From positions 1 to 51,044 of the forward strand of contig CANNTZ010000011.1 of NCBI GenBank assembly GCA_947522735.1: a DNA stretch of 51,044 bases, in the 5' to 3' direction. Positions 1 to 8,000 of this stretch are shown here, one piece after another (position 1 is the first letter of the stretch; the number at the start of each line of letters is the position of its first letter). The notes beneath the pieces are model-generated. The model was not told the DNA's origin. It worked only from the letters and a program-made list of their open reading frames with translations, and did no database searches. This DNA is from an uncultured Oscillospiraceae bacterium. Its GTDB lineage: Bacteria > Bacillota > Clostridia > Oscillospirales > Ruminococcaceae. The position numbers and the translations under genes were made by a program.

Positions 1-2288
1 AACAGCCACCGGCTGACCGAGCCGTGCATCGGATGATTGTGGGAGTTCATGAGGGGGTTTTTCTTCAGCTCAAAGCGCTCCCACACCGTAGTCGCTTCAT
101 TCTGGAGCATATAGCCGATGGAGGGATATTCCTCGCGCATAAGCAGCCTCCACGCGTCCTCGGTATATCCGTATCTCGTCAGCATCTCCAGCATATAGCG
201 TGTGCAGAGGTTGCCCGTCGTGAAGCGATATTCCCTCTCGACAAGGTCGCGATGCAGCACGTCCGCCGCCTTTTGCCGCCCCTCGGGCGGGAGGATGTCC
301 AGCCAGAGAGCAAAGGACTGACAGCCCTGAGAGCCGGTCGCCACCCGGCCTGTTTCGGCGTCCCACCAGGCGTTGAGGAAGCCTGTCCGGATTCCGGCCG
401 CCTCCCGCCGGAGCTCCTCCGCACGCTCGGCTTTGCCGAGAAGCTCAGCCATCTTTGCGAGCAGGACGCAGTTGTAATAGTAATACCCCGTAGACATGAG
501 AACACCGGGAGTAACGGCCGAAACGGCGAGCTCCTCGCTCCGGCATGCGTAGGACGGCGCGGCCCAGTCGCCGTAGTAGCTGTAATCGACGATGCCGTCC
601 TTGCTGTGGCTGCGCAGGAAGGCCGTCCAGGCGGCAAAGCCGTCAAAGCCCTCGCGCAGGATATCCATGTTGCCCGTGTGCAGCCACGCCTGCCAGCCTG
701 CCACAAGAAACGACGAGCACACAGGATCCGCCGGTCTGCATCCGAAGGCGAACGGCGCGGTACAGGTTATGCTGCCGTCCGCGTCCTGCACATCCATGCA
801 GTCGCGCACAACCTTTGGAAACAGACGGCCTATGTCCGCAATATAGGGTGTCGCCTCAAAGCGGGCCGTCGCGTCGTTTAACCAGCCCATGCGCTCGTCG
901 CGCTGCGGACAGTCTGTCAGAAGGCTGTGAATGTTCGCCTTTTCCGTTTGCAGGCTGCATTTGTAGATAGCGTTCAGCACCGGCTCGCCGCAGGTGAAAA
1001 AGCCGTCCGTAAAAACGCCGGTATAGAGGCTGACCGCCTCGATATCCTCCCGCAGAAGCGGCTGCGGATAGTCGGAAACCTCGGCATAACGGAAGCCGTG
1101 ATAGGTAAATTCCGGCTGCCACCATTCGGGATCGTTTCCGTTTCCGGCGGCCACATAGGTGTCGATGCTTGACGCGTTGCGCAACTGCGGCAGATAAAGC
1201 CTGCCGTCCTCGTCCAAAAATTCCATGTGGCGCAGCGTTATGACCGTCCCGGCCGGGATATCCTTGGGGATTCGCAGCCGGCACACACCGGCCATATTCT
1301 GGCCGAAATCCACGCTCCACACGCCCGGAGCAGGCTGCGCACAGGTGCGCGCGGGATAGATCTCCTGCTGCGCAACCGGCGCCAGCGTCTGTGGCTGAAG
1401 CCTGTCGCAGGGGGGCTGTGTCATAGACACGGGCTGCGCCGCCGCAAGCGGCGTTCCGGGCAGGCTCAAACCGGCGATAAGCCGGCTCTGCTCGCGCCGC
1501 TCTCCCTGGAAAATATCACTGGCGGCGACGACGTCGGGAATAAAGCGCCAGCTTTTGTCTGTTTTTATCCATTCCACATCGCCGTTCCGATAGCGCAGGC
1601 GTAGCATGGCGCTAAGCTGGGTCTTGCCGGTATAGGACGCAATGCGCTGCACGAGCTCGTAGCAGATGCTGTCCGGTCGTCTCCAACCGGCAGCAACGCG
1701 GACGGCAATGCGGTTTTCGCCCCGACGGAGCTGCGGCTGAAGCTCGGGCACGACGGTATAATAGGAGCGTCTGTCGTATTGACTGTAGGCCGGGTTCATC
1801 GGGTCGTCAAAGACCGGCGCGCCGTTGAGCAGAACCTTGTGATAGCCAAGGCCGCAGACAAACAGACACGCGCTCTCGACCGCGTCTTTACAGGTAAAAT
1901 CGGCGATGAAATCGACAACCGCGTCCGAGGGCAGCTCGTTGGCGCAGAGCCAGTCCGCGTCCCAGCGCTCGAGGGCGCCGGGACAGAAGCGCCGCGTCTC
2001 GGGAGCGCTGCTTACGCCGTCCGTCCCGCGCACCGTCACCTCCAGCTCGTAAGCCTCGCCCGGCTCAAGCGCAGGCCCCGTGTAGCGGCACTGCTGCTGC
2101 TGCGATACGACCCAGCCTGTCTGCCAGACAGGCACGCCGCCGTGCGTGACGCGAAGGCTGAACGCCTCCTGTCTCTCCTGCCCTGCTGCGGCGCAGGCCC
2201 AGCCGAACATGGGCGCGGCGCTCTCGGTGACGCATATGCGCGTCTGCGTGGTTTTGCCGTATTCTATACGGATATGATAAGGTTTCAT
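1..2288 (-). CDS. GH78 alpha-L-rhamnosidase, 3' end cut by window edge
   Basis: The frame stays open from ATG 2288 to the window edge (762 codons, no stop). The family signature DCPQRDERMGW is encoded at 882-914; in GH78 its acidic residues include the general acid that removes terminal L-rhamnose. Further on, ETTVWERFE and MNSHNHPMHGSV resemble the C-terminal part of the (alpha/alpha)6 barrel. The first ~330 residues are beta-rich accessory domains. There is no signal peptide, so it should act in the cytosol on oligosaccharides brought in by the importer encoded just upstream (27-nt gap). An AAGGGAG ribosome site precedes the start. Only the C-terminal beta domain should be missing. The likely substrate is a rhamnogalacturonan or other rhamnosylated glycan fragment (inference). 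Confidence 0.93.
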   Translation of the reverse strand, partial: MKPYHIRIEYGKTTQTRICVTESAAPMFGWACAAAGQERQEAFSLRVTHGGVPVWQTGWVVSQQQQCRYTGPALEPGEAYELEVTVRGTDGVSSAPETRRFCPGALERWDADWLCANELPSDAVVDFIADFTCKDAVESACLFVCGLGYHKVLLNGAPVFDDPMNPAYSQYDRRSYYTVVPELQPQLRRGENRIAVRVAAGWRRPDSICYELVQRIASYTGKTQLSAMLRLRYRNGDVEWIKTDKSWRFIPDVVAASDIFQGERREQSRLIAGLSLPGTPLAAAQPVSMTQPPCDRLQPQTLAPVAQQEIYPARTCAQPAPGVWSVDFGQNMAGVCRLRIPKDIPAGTVITLRHMEFLDEDGRLYLPQLRNASSIDTYVAAGNGNDPEWWQPEFTYHGFRYAEVSDYPQPLLREDIEAVSLYTGVFTDGFFTCGEPVLNAIYKCSLQTEKANIHSLLTDCPQRDERMGWLNDATARFEATPYIADIGRLFPKVVRDCMDVQDADGSITCTAPFAFGCRPADPVCSSFLVAGWQAWLHTGNMDILREGFDGFAAWTAFLRSHSKDGIVDYSYYGDWAAPSYACRSEELAVSAVTPGVLMSTGYYYYNCVLLAKMAELLGKAERAEELRREAAGIRTGFLNAWWDAETGRVATGSQGCQSFALWLDILPPEGRQKAADVLHRDLVEREYRFTTGNLCTRYMLEMLTRYGYTEDAWRLLMREEYPSIGYMLQNEATTVWERFELKKNPLMNSHNHPMHGSVSRWL

Positions 2289-2315
2289 ACAGGTTTCTCC
2301 CTTCTCTTCGGCTGC

Positions 2316-3233
2316 TCAGCCCTTGACCGCGCCGATCATGATGCCCTTGACAAAATACTTCTGGATAAACGGATAGACCAGCATCAGCGGAAGAGTGGAG
2401 ACGACGATCACGGAATATTTGAGTGTTTGCGCCGTTTTTAGCTTCTCGATGACGGCCTGCATCTCCATGCCGCTCGAGGACATGTCGATCTTGCCGGTTA
2501 TGAGCACGTCGCGCAGGATGGTTTGCAGCGGCATGAGCTCCTTGTCCTTGAGGAAAATTAAAGCGCTGAAGTAATCGTTCCAGTGGCCGATTGCGTAATA
2601 AAGGACAAGCACGGCCAGCGTGGGCTTGACAAGAGGCAGAGACACGTTCCAGAGCAGTTGTGCGGTGTTTGCGCCGTCAAGCAGCGCCGCCTCCTCCAGA
2701 CTTTTCGGCACGCCATAGAGGAAAAAGCTGCGCAGGATGAGCACGTTATAGATGGACACGGCGCTCGGGAGTATCATGGCGAGCGGCGAATTATACAGGC
2801 CAAGGTCGCGCACCTGCAAATAAAGGGGAATCAGGCCGCCGCTGAAATACATGGTGAAGATGAACAGCACCGTGAGAAGCCGCCGCGGCATGAAGTCCTG
2901 CTTGGAGAGCGGATAGGCCGCAAAAATGGTCATGACAAGGTTGAGCACCGTTCCGGCGACGGTGTAGAAGATGGAATTGAGATAGCCTCGCAGGATGTCC
3001 TTGTATTCCAGTATCAGCTTATAGCCGCCCAGATGGACGCCCCTAGGCAGCAGCAGCTCCTTTCCGGCCTGCACAAGGTTGGGATCGGAGAACGAAGCGA
3101 TCAGCACAAACCAGAGCGGCCATGCGTAAATAACAAACACCAGCAGCATCACAACGGTATTCACGCCGTAAAAAACCCGGTCGGCATGCGAATTGCGGAT
3201 GCCGCGGCGCCGGCGGGAAAGAAGCTTTTTCAT
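2316..3233 (-). CDS. Carbohydrate ABC transporter permease (LplC/YtcP type, MalG-like)
   Basis: This is a 305-residue inner-membrane protein with about six hydrophobic segments. The cytoplasmic coupling motif EEAALLDGANTAQLLW, which docks on the ATPase in sugar importers, is present, as is the usual C-terminal FIQKYFVKGIMIGAVKG of this subfamily. The ribosome site is GGGGGAGG. It starts 13 nt after the first permease and is followed by the rhamnosidase, so the four genes form one operon with the binding protein. No ATPase gene is nearby. In Firmicutes importers of this class a shared MsmX-type ATPase encoded elsewhere usually serves, which is probably the case here. Confidence 0.93.
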   Translation of the reverse strand: MKKLLSRRRRGIRNSHADRVFYGVNTVVMLLVFVIYAWPLWFVLIASFSDPNLVQAGKELLLPRGVHLGGYKLILEYKDILRGYLNSIFYTVAGTVLNLVMTIFAAYPLSKQDFMPRRLLTVLFIFTMYFSGGLIPLYLQVRDLGLYNSPLAMILPSAVSIYNVLILRSFFLYGVPKSLEEAALLDGANTAQLLWNVSLPLVKPTLAVLVLYYAIGHWNDYFSALIFLKDKELMPLQTILRDVLITGKIDMSSSGMEMQAVIEKLKTAQTLKYSVIVVSTLPLMLVYPFIQKYFVKGIMIGAVKG

Positions 3234-3246
3234 TATGTCCTCCCCC

Positions 3247-4233
3247 TTACCACAGGCTGTATCCGGCCAGCTTCTTGGCGACCCTGTTCGACGAAATCAG
3301 CAGGATCATGCTGACCAGAGAGTTAAACAGTCCCACGGCCGTGGAGAAGCCGTAGTCGCTGTTTATCAGGCCGATTTTATATACATAGGTCGAAAGGACC
3401 TCGGATGTCGAGATGTTGAGAGAGTTCTGCATCAGGAGCACCTTTTCGTAGCCGACGTTGATTATGCCGCCGAGGCTCATGATAAACAGAACAAGTATAG
3501 TCGGGCGAAGCTCGGCGAGATCTATGTGCCAGATCCTGAGCCATATGGAGGCGCCGTCCACAATAGCCGCCTCGTGAATTTGCGTATCGACGCCGGACAG
3601 GGCGGCGATATAAACGACAGAGCTGTAGCCCAGCCCCTGCCAGACGCCGCTCCAGGTATACACGCTGCGGAACAGCCTGCCGGAGGACAGAAACGGAATA
3701 GCTTCCGCGCCCACAAGCTCCAGAAGAGCGTTAACAAGTCCGCTGTCGCCAAGAAAGATGCTCAACATGCCCACCAGAACCACGTTGGAGATGAAATACG
3801 GCAGATAGGTCACCATCTGTAGTGTCCGCTTCCAGTGCTTTTGAACCACATAGTTGATGAGCAGGGAGAACAGGATGGGCACAAGCGTGCCGGCCACCAG
3901 GCAGTAAAGGCTGATTGACAGCGTGTTCCAGATAATTGTCCAGAAGTTATAGCCCTGGAAAAAGCGGATAAAGTTTTTAAAGCCGATAAAGGGGCTTCCC
4001 CAGATGCCGTCCTTGATGATGTATTTTTTGAACGCAAGCTGCACGCCTGCCATCGGGACATATGAGAACAGAATGTAGTACGCGACCACCGGGATAACCA
4101 TGAGATACAGGATCCAGTTTTTTTTCAGATCCTTTTTAAGCCTCTGTCCAAAGCCCCTGAGCCGCCGCCCGAAGCCCGGCGCGGCCGTCTGACCGTCCGC
4201 GGGCGCGCGGCAAACGGATTCGCCTCTGCGCAT
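3247..4233 (-). CDS. Carbohydrate ABC transporter permease (LplB/YtcQ-operon type, MalF-like)
   Basis: This 328-residue protein has a charged N-terminus of about 40 residues, then hydrophobic segments beginning at WILYLMVIPVVAYYILF. The EAA loop reads HEAAIVDGASIWLRIWHIDL. The segment VPMAGVQLAFKKY is characteristic of the LplB group that pairs with large lipoproteins of about 500 residues, as found here. It is the first of the two permease genes; 130 nt separate it from the binding-protein gene, and that gap carries a hairpin. Together with the second permease it forms the channel of an oligosaccharide importer. Confidence 0.93.
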   Translation of the reverse strand: MRRGESVCRAPADGQTAAPGFGRRLRGFGQRLKKDLKKNWILYLMVIPVVAYYILFSYVPMAGVQLAFKKYIIKDGIWGSPFIGFKNFIRFFQGYNFWTIIWNTLSISLYCLVAGTLVPILFSLLINYVVQKHWKRTLQMVTYLPYFISNVVLVGMLSIFLGDSGLVNALLELVGAEAIPFLSSGRLFRSVYTWSGVWQGLGYSSVVYIAALSGVDTQIHEAAIVDGASIWLRIWHIDLAELRPTILVLFIMSLGGIINVGYEKVLLMQNSLNISTSEVLSTYVYKIGLINSDYGFSTAVGLFNSLVSMILLISSNRVAKKLAGYSLW

Positions 4234-4281
4234 TTCCGTACACCTGCCTTTTCTGATTTGATTGTTGCCGGATACGCCTCC

Positions 4282-4311
4282 GGAGCGGACGTCCCGCAGA
4301 ACGCCCGCTCC
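4282..4311 (-). other. Intercistronic hairpin between binding protein and permease genes
   Basis: GGAGCGG at 4282-4288 pairs with CCGCTCC at 4305-4311. It lies in the 130-nt gap between the binding-protein stop and the first permease start and has no T-run. In ABC sugar operons such hairpins often protect the upstream messenger, so that more binding protein than permease is made. That role is inferred here. Confidence 0.4.
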
Positions 4312-4363
4312 ATGGCGCGCCCAGGAGGTTTAATGGGTTTATGCCTTGCCGTTTAAGCAGAGT

Positions 4364-5977
4364 TTATTTTGTCTCCGCAAGATAGCGGTCGTAGGCGGCC
4401 TTATCGATCTCGTTCAGACGCGAGCAGCCCATGCCGTCCATGTTGGCAAGATAGGCGTCCCAGGTCGCGTCCAGATCGGCCTGCCCGGTGATGATCTGCG
4501 CCATATACTCATAGTAGTAGCTGGTGATGGTGGTTATGAGGTCGGCGCGCTCGGTCAGCTCGTCCTCGGTCCAGCTGAGCGTGGGATACGGCTCCGCCGC
4601 ATACTTCAGAAGCGCCTGGCGCTGCTCATAGAGGAAGAGCTCTTCGGGGTTGGTGTTGCCCTCGTCAAAGAATGTGGCCTTGACAAGCGGAGCGGGCTTC
4701 CAGCCGAACATGCAGGCCTTGTTGCGGACGGAGGTAATGTCGCCGCCCCATTTGCCGTCGGTGATCCAGGAATACATGCCGTTCTCATCGACCGAATAGG
4801 TTTCGCCCTCAACGCCCATACGGCCAAGGATTGCGCCTTCCTCGGAGTAGAAGTAGTCGGCCCATTCGCAGATGATGGCAGGATCGGAGCACTTGTCGGT
4901 GATGCACAGTGCGCCGTAGGCAACGCCGTTGCCGGAGGGCATGGTGTGCTTGCCGCCAAACGGGACAAGGCCGACATACTCCTCGTCGCGCTCGGTGCCG
5001 ACATGCTGATAGGCGCCGTAGGTCGGGATTGTGCCGAGAGTGTCGCTCGTTGCGCCGATGGCGTTCAGGTCGTCCCAGCTTGCGGTGAAGCAATCCTGAT
5101 TGATGAGCTTTTCCTTATAGGCCTGCGCCCAGAAGGCAAGGAAGTCGCGATAGACCTGAGAGGTCGGGACAAAGGTCATATTGTCGCCGTCATAGGTGCT
5201 GTAGGTTCCGTAATCCATGGCGATACCGAACAGCGGGAAGGTGTATTCCACGGCTCCCGCCGGGCAATAGATGCCGTACTCGTTGGCTTCGCCGTCGCCG
5301 TTGGGGTCGTCGTTGACAAAGGCGCGCAGCACGTCCATGAACTCGTCCTGCGTGGTGGGAAGCTGCATTCCGAGGGTGTCGATCCACTTCTGGTTGATGT
5401 AGACGGCGGGAGCGGCCAGCTCCGGGCCGTTGAGCTGCGGCAGCGCATAGATGTTGCCGTCAGCCGAGGTTATCTGCGCCCAGAGGTTCTGCTCGTCCAA
5501 AATGGCCTTGAGGTTGGGCATGTGCTCGTTAATAAGGTCGTTGAGGGGGATGATGATTCCCTGCGAGCCATAGGTGAAGGCCTCGGTGGCGCTGATGCCG
5601 CTCTTGATGTAGACATCGTAGTAGTCGCCGCTGTTGAAGCTTAGGCCGCGCTTTTCCACAAGCTCGGCTTCGCTGGCGGAGGTGATGTTCCAGTGTACGT
5701 TCGTGCGCTCCTCCATGACCGTCATGGTCAGGGTCTTGTCAAGCTCCTCGCCGGTGTTTGCAAAGGCGAAGGCGCTGACCTCATATGTCTCGGCCAGCGG
5801 GAACACAATTCCGTCGTCCGGCTCGGAGGCGTCCTCCGGCTTGCTGCTTTCGGGGGCGCTTTCAGATGTCTGCTCCGCGCTGGATTCGGGGCCCTTCGTG
5901 CTGCACCCGCTGCACACGGCCAAAACGGACACAGCCAGCGCGATTGTGAGAAGCAGGGCGATAATTCTTCTGTTCAT
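4364..5977 (-). CDS. Extracellular sugar-binding lipoprotein (LplA/YtcQ family)
   Basis: This 537-residue protein starts with a basic n-region, a hydrophobic core and Cys25 (VCSGC), so it should be a lipid-anchored solute-binding protein. A Ser/Glu/Pro-rich linker follows. Blocks such as WIDTLGMQLPTTQDEF, NDPNGDGEANEYGIY and YFYSEEGAILGRMGVEGE are typical of the large (about 500-residue) family 1 binding proteins that feed LplB/LplC permeases. It is the first gene of the importer-rhamnosidase operon and starts at ATG 5977 after an AAGGAGG-type site. The substrate is probably an oligosaccharide containing rhamnose, judged from the GH78 gene in the operon (inference). Confidence 0.93.
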   Translation of the reverse strand: MNRRIIALLLTIALAVSVLAVCSGCSTKGPESSAEQTSESAPESSKPEDASEPDDGIVFPLAETYEVSAFAFANTGEELDKTLTMTVMEERTNVHWNITSASEAELVEKRGLSFNSGDYYDVYIKSGISATEAFTYGSQGIIIPLNDLINEHMPNLKAILDEQNLWAQITSADGNIYALPQLNGPELAAPAVYINQKWIDTLGMQLPTTQDEFMDVLRAFVNDDPNGDGEANEYGIYCPAGAVEYTFPLFGIAMDYGTYSTYDGDNMTFVPTSQVYRDFLAFWAQAYKEKLINQDCFTASWDDLNAIGATSDTLGTIPTYGAYQHVGTERDEEYVGLVPFGGKHTMPSGNGVAYGALCITDKCSDPAIICEWADYFYSEEGAILGRMGVEGETYSVDENGMYSWITDGKWGGDITSVRNKACMFGWKPAPLVKATFFDEGNTNPEELFLYEQRQALLKYAAEPYPTLSWTEDELTERADLITTITSYYYEYMAQIITGQADLDATWDAYLANMDGMGCSRLNEIDKAAYDRYLAETK

Positions 5978-6011
5978 TTTATTTCCTCCTTGTATTTTTT
6001 ATCATCAACGC

Positions 6012-6028
6012 AAATTAACTCGCGTCAA
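6012..6028 (-). promoter_or_regulatory. LacI-type operator-like element, copy 1
   Basis: Read on the minus strand this is TTGACGCGAGTTAATTT. Its first 14 bases form an imperfect dyad with a central CG, as in LacI/CcpA-type operators. It lies 35-51 nt before the binding-protein start codon. A copy with 16 of 17 identical bases lies at 6234-6250 in the same orientation. The repressor is not encoded in this window. Confidence 0.45.
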
Positions 6029-6187
6029 TAATTAACTGAAAATATGAGCTCGCAGGGCGGTGAGCTCCGGATTGCGCCAAAAACCGTGCGAAGCGCGGCG
6101 CACGTCTTGTGCTGCGAACGGGCTTTGTGCCAAATTATACAGACGGTAACGCCGCGAATTTATTCAAATGCTTCTGTTTACACGATA

Positions 6188-6216
6188 ATATTACTCTTTT
6201 TTCTACGAAAATACAA
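6188..6216 (-). promoter_or_regulatory. Predicted sigma-A promoter of the sugar importer operon
   Basis: On the minus strand the -35 is TTGTAT (6216-6211), followed by a 17-nt spacer and the -10 TAATAT (6193-6188). The leader to ATG 5977 would be about 200 nt. A second possible -10, TATAAT at 6139-6134, has no good -35. Operator-like copies sit on both sides of this promoter. Confidence 0.5.
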
Positions 6217-6233
6217 TACGCAATACCAACAAA

Positions 6234-6250
6234 TTGACGCGAGTAAATTT
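6234..6250 (-). promoter_or_regulatory. LacI-type operator-like element, copy 2
   Basis: The minus-strand reading is TTGACGCGAGTAAATTT, differing from copy 1 at one base. It lies 18 nt upstream of the predicted -35 of the importer promoter. Two copies about 222 bp apart flanking one promoter suggest binding by one tetrameric regulator, possibly with looping (inference). Confidence 0.45.
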
Positions 6251-6334
6251 AGGCATTTTCCCATTTGGGACGTGTTTTGGTGTGGCAAGGCGGCGGTTTG
6301 ACGGAAATATCGCGCCGAAAAAGCCGATTCGTCG

Positions 6335-6410
6335 CAAAAGCGCCTTTAATCAGGAGAAACGCCCCGCCCTCGCGTAACGTGCCGGGGAAGGGCTGCGACG
6401 GGCGCTTTTG
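6335..6410. repeat. Inverted repeat between the divergent promoters
   Basis: CAAAAGCGCC at 6335-6344 is perfectly complementary to GGCGCTTTTG at 6401-6410. GCCCT at 6366-6370 pairs with AGGGC at 6389-6393 inside it. It lies upstream of both promoters of the 566-bp gene-free region 5978-6543, so its transcript, if any, is unknown. Apart from this and the listed promoters and operators I see nothing in that region. Confidence 0.4.
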
Positions 6411-6462
6411 TGAAGACATATGCGCTGACCGGACTGTACGGCGACAAAGGGCCGTTTTGCGG

Positions 6463-6491
6463 TTGACTTCTCCTGCGCGTTGTGTTATAAT
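6463..6491 (+). promoter_or_regulatory. Sigma-A promoter of the IclR-dgoA-dgoK operon
   Basis: TTGACT (6463-6468), a 17-nt spacer and a perfect TATAAT (6486-6491). The start site would be near 6498, giving a leader of about 45 nt to the ATG at 6544 and placing the palindrome at 6502-6517 just after it. Confidence 0.8.
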
Positions 6492-6501
6492 ATGGAATAC
6501 A

Positions 6502-6517
6502 GTTCGCATATACGAAC
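6502..6517. promoter_or_regulatory. Palindromic operator candidate at the IclR gene start
   Basis: GTTCGCATATACGAAC has perfect 5-bp arms around six bases. It lies about 4 nt after the predicted transcription start, where a bound repressor would block the promoter. Autoregulation by the IclR protein encoded immediately downstream is the simplest reading (inference). Confidence 0.5.
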
Positions 6518-6543
6518 GCAGCTCTCAAAAACGGAGGATGCGC

Positions 6544-7311
6544 ATGAACAATTCTGCTGTGCGGGTGCTCGACATACTCGAGCTTTTTGCGGGTGCGGCG
6601 GAGCCGCTGACCGTCAGCGAGGCGGCAAAGCGGCTCGGATATCCAAAGACGAGCGTATTCGATATCGTCTCGATACTTGCCGGACGCGGCTTTCTGCGCC
6701 GCGTGGACGAGCGCGCCAAGACCTATACCGTCGGGCCGAGGGCGTATTTCACCGGAATGGCCTATCTCTCCGGCGCCGACCTCCATTCGGCGGCGCGGCC
6801 TGTGCTTGCGGGCGTGCGCGACGAGCTGGGCGAGACCTGCTATCTTGCGGTTTGCGACGGCGGCCGGGTGGTCTATCTCGACAAGCTCGAATCCTCGCAG
6901 CCGGTGCGCGCCATCTGCAACATCGGCGAGCGCAGGCCGATGTATCTGACGGGGCTGGGCAAGGCGATGCTTGCCGGAATGGACGAGGAGCGCGTCCGGG
7001 AGATAGCGGCGGCGGGCATGGAAAGACGCACCGGGAAAACGATAACCCGTGTGGACGCGCTGCTGCGTGAGCTTGCGGAGATACGCAGGCGCGGCTGCGC
7101 CTACGACATGGGAGAGGACAACGAATTTGTGCGCTGCGTTGCGGCACCGGTGCGGGACGCGGCGGGGAATATCTGCGCCGCCGTCAGCGTGTCCATGCTC
7201 GAGGCGTCGTTCACGCCGGAGATGCAGGCGCGCGCGACGGAAAAAATAATTGCGGCGGCGCTCGCGATATCGCGGCGGTTAGGCTATCGTGGAGCGGCGC
7301 TCTATCAATAA
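6544..7311 (+). CDS. IclR-family transcriptional regulator
   Basis: The 255-residue protein has an N-terminal winged helix (residues ~1-60; LTVSEAAKRLGYPKTSVFDIVSILAGRGFL is the recognition region) and a C-terminal effector domain with the family blocks MYLTGLGKAMLA and AAPVRDAAGNICAAVSVS. ATG 6544 is chosen because GGAGG at 6533-6537 is 6 nt upstream; the ATG at 6538 would be too close. It is the first gene of an operon with the 2-keto-3-deoxy sugar acid genes. IclR proteins of this kind (compare KdgR) commonly sense 2-keto-3-deoxy acids. It probably controls its own operon, perhaps also the divergent importer. Confidence 0.92.
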   Translation: MNNSAVRVLDILELFAGAAEPLTVSEAAKRLGYPKTSVFDIVSILAGRGFLRRVDERAKTYTVGPRAYFTGMAYLSGADLHSAARPVLAGVRDELGETCYLAVCDGGRVVYLDKLESSQPVRAICNIGERRPMYLTGLGKAMLAGMDEERVREIAAAGMERRTGKTITRVDALLRELAEIRRRGCAYDMGEDNEFVRCVAAPVRDAAGNICAAVSVSMLEASFTPEMQARATEKIIAAALAISRRLGYRGAALYQ

Positions 7312-7343
7312 AAACAGATTGAAAAGCGAAAGAGGAGAAGACG

Positions 7344-7991
7344 ATGCAGAGCTTACAGGAAATTATGGCGGAGCGGCGGCTGATAGCGATATTGCGCGGC
7401 GTGCCGGAGAAGCTGCTGTGCGGCGTGCTCGACGCGCTTTGGGAGGGCGGAATCCGGCTTGCCGAGATAACCTACGATTTTTCCGGAGAAATGCCGGACG
7501 GGACGACCGCCGATATGATAGCGCGAGCGGCACGGCATACAGAGGGGCGTATGCTGATTGGCGCGGGAACGGTGACGCGGGAGAGCCAGCTTGAGCTGAC
7601 GCGCTTTGCAGGCGGCAGCTTTGTCATCTCGCCGAACACCGACGCGGCGCTGATACGGCGAGCAAGGGAGCTTGGGCTCGCTTCGATACCCGGCGCGATG
7701 ACAGTGTCGGAGATCGTGGCCGCGACGGAGGCGGGAGCCGACTACGTCAAGCTGTTTCCGGCCGGCGTCCTTGGCCCCGGCTTTGTAAGGAGCGTGCTTT
7801 CGCCGCTGAAGGGCGCAAGGCTGCTGGCGGTCTCGGGCGTCGGCGTGGACGCGATACCGGAATATCTTGCCGCGGGCTGCGCCGGCTTCGGTGTCGGCGG
7901 CGCCATAGTCAACCGCAGGCTCTGCGAGGAGGGCAGGCTGGATATCATCCGCGCAAACGCCCGCAGCTTCGCGGACGCCTGCAGGGCGTGA
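7344..7991 (+). CDS. dgoA: 2-keto-3-deoxy-6-phospho-gluconate/galactonate aldolase
   Basis: This 215-residue class I aldolase splits a 2-keto-3-deoxy-6-phospho sugar acid into pyruvate and glyceraldehyde 3-phosphate. Lys136 in YVKLFPAG is the Schiff-base lysine, Glu41 in RLAEITYDF is the expected acid/base residue, and AILRG and LIGAGTVT are family blocks. The Arg that follows the catalytic Glu region in E. coli Eda (EVTLRT) is not present, which fits the DgoA side of the family and the adjacent galactonate-type kinase. An AGAGGAG ribosome site precedes ATG 7344. It lies 32 nt after the regulator and 9 nt before the kinase. It could equally be called eda. Confidence 0.88.
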   Translation: MQSLQEIMAERRLIAILRGVPEKLLCGVLDALWEGGIRLAEITYDFSGEMPDGTTADMIARAARHTEGRMLIGAGTVTRESQLELTRFAGGSFVISPNTDAALIRRARELGLASIPGAMTVSEIVAATEAGADYVKLFPAGVLGPGFVRSVLSPLKGARLLAVSGVGVDAIPEYLAAGCAGFGVGGAIVNRRLCEEGRLDIIRANARSFADACRA

Positions 7992-8000
7992 GGTGAGAGC

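Noticed and set aside
4346..5644. A 432-codon plus-strand frame
   Set aside because: It is antisense to the binding lipoprotein, whose signal peptide and motifs are clear.
6502..6517. LexA (SOS) box
   Set aside because: The half-sites are in the opposite order (GTTCG before CGAAC) and the gene is an IclR regulator, not an SOS gene.
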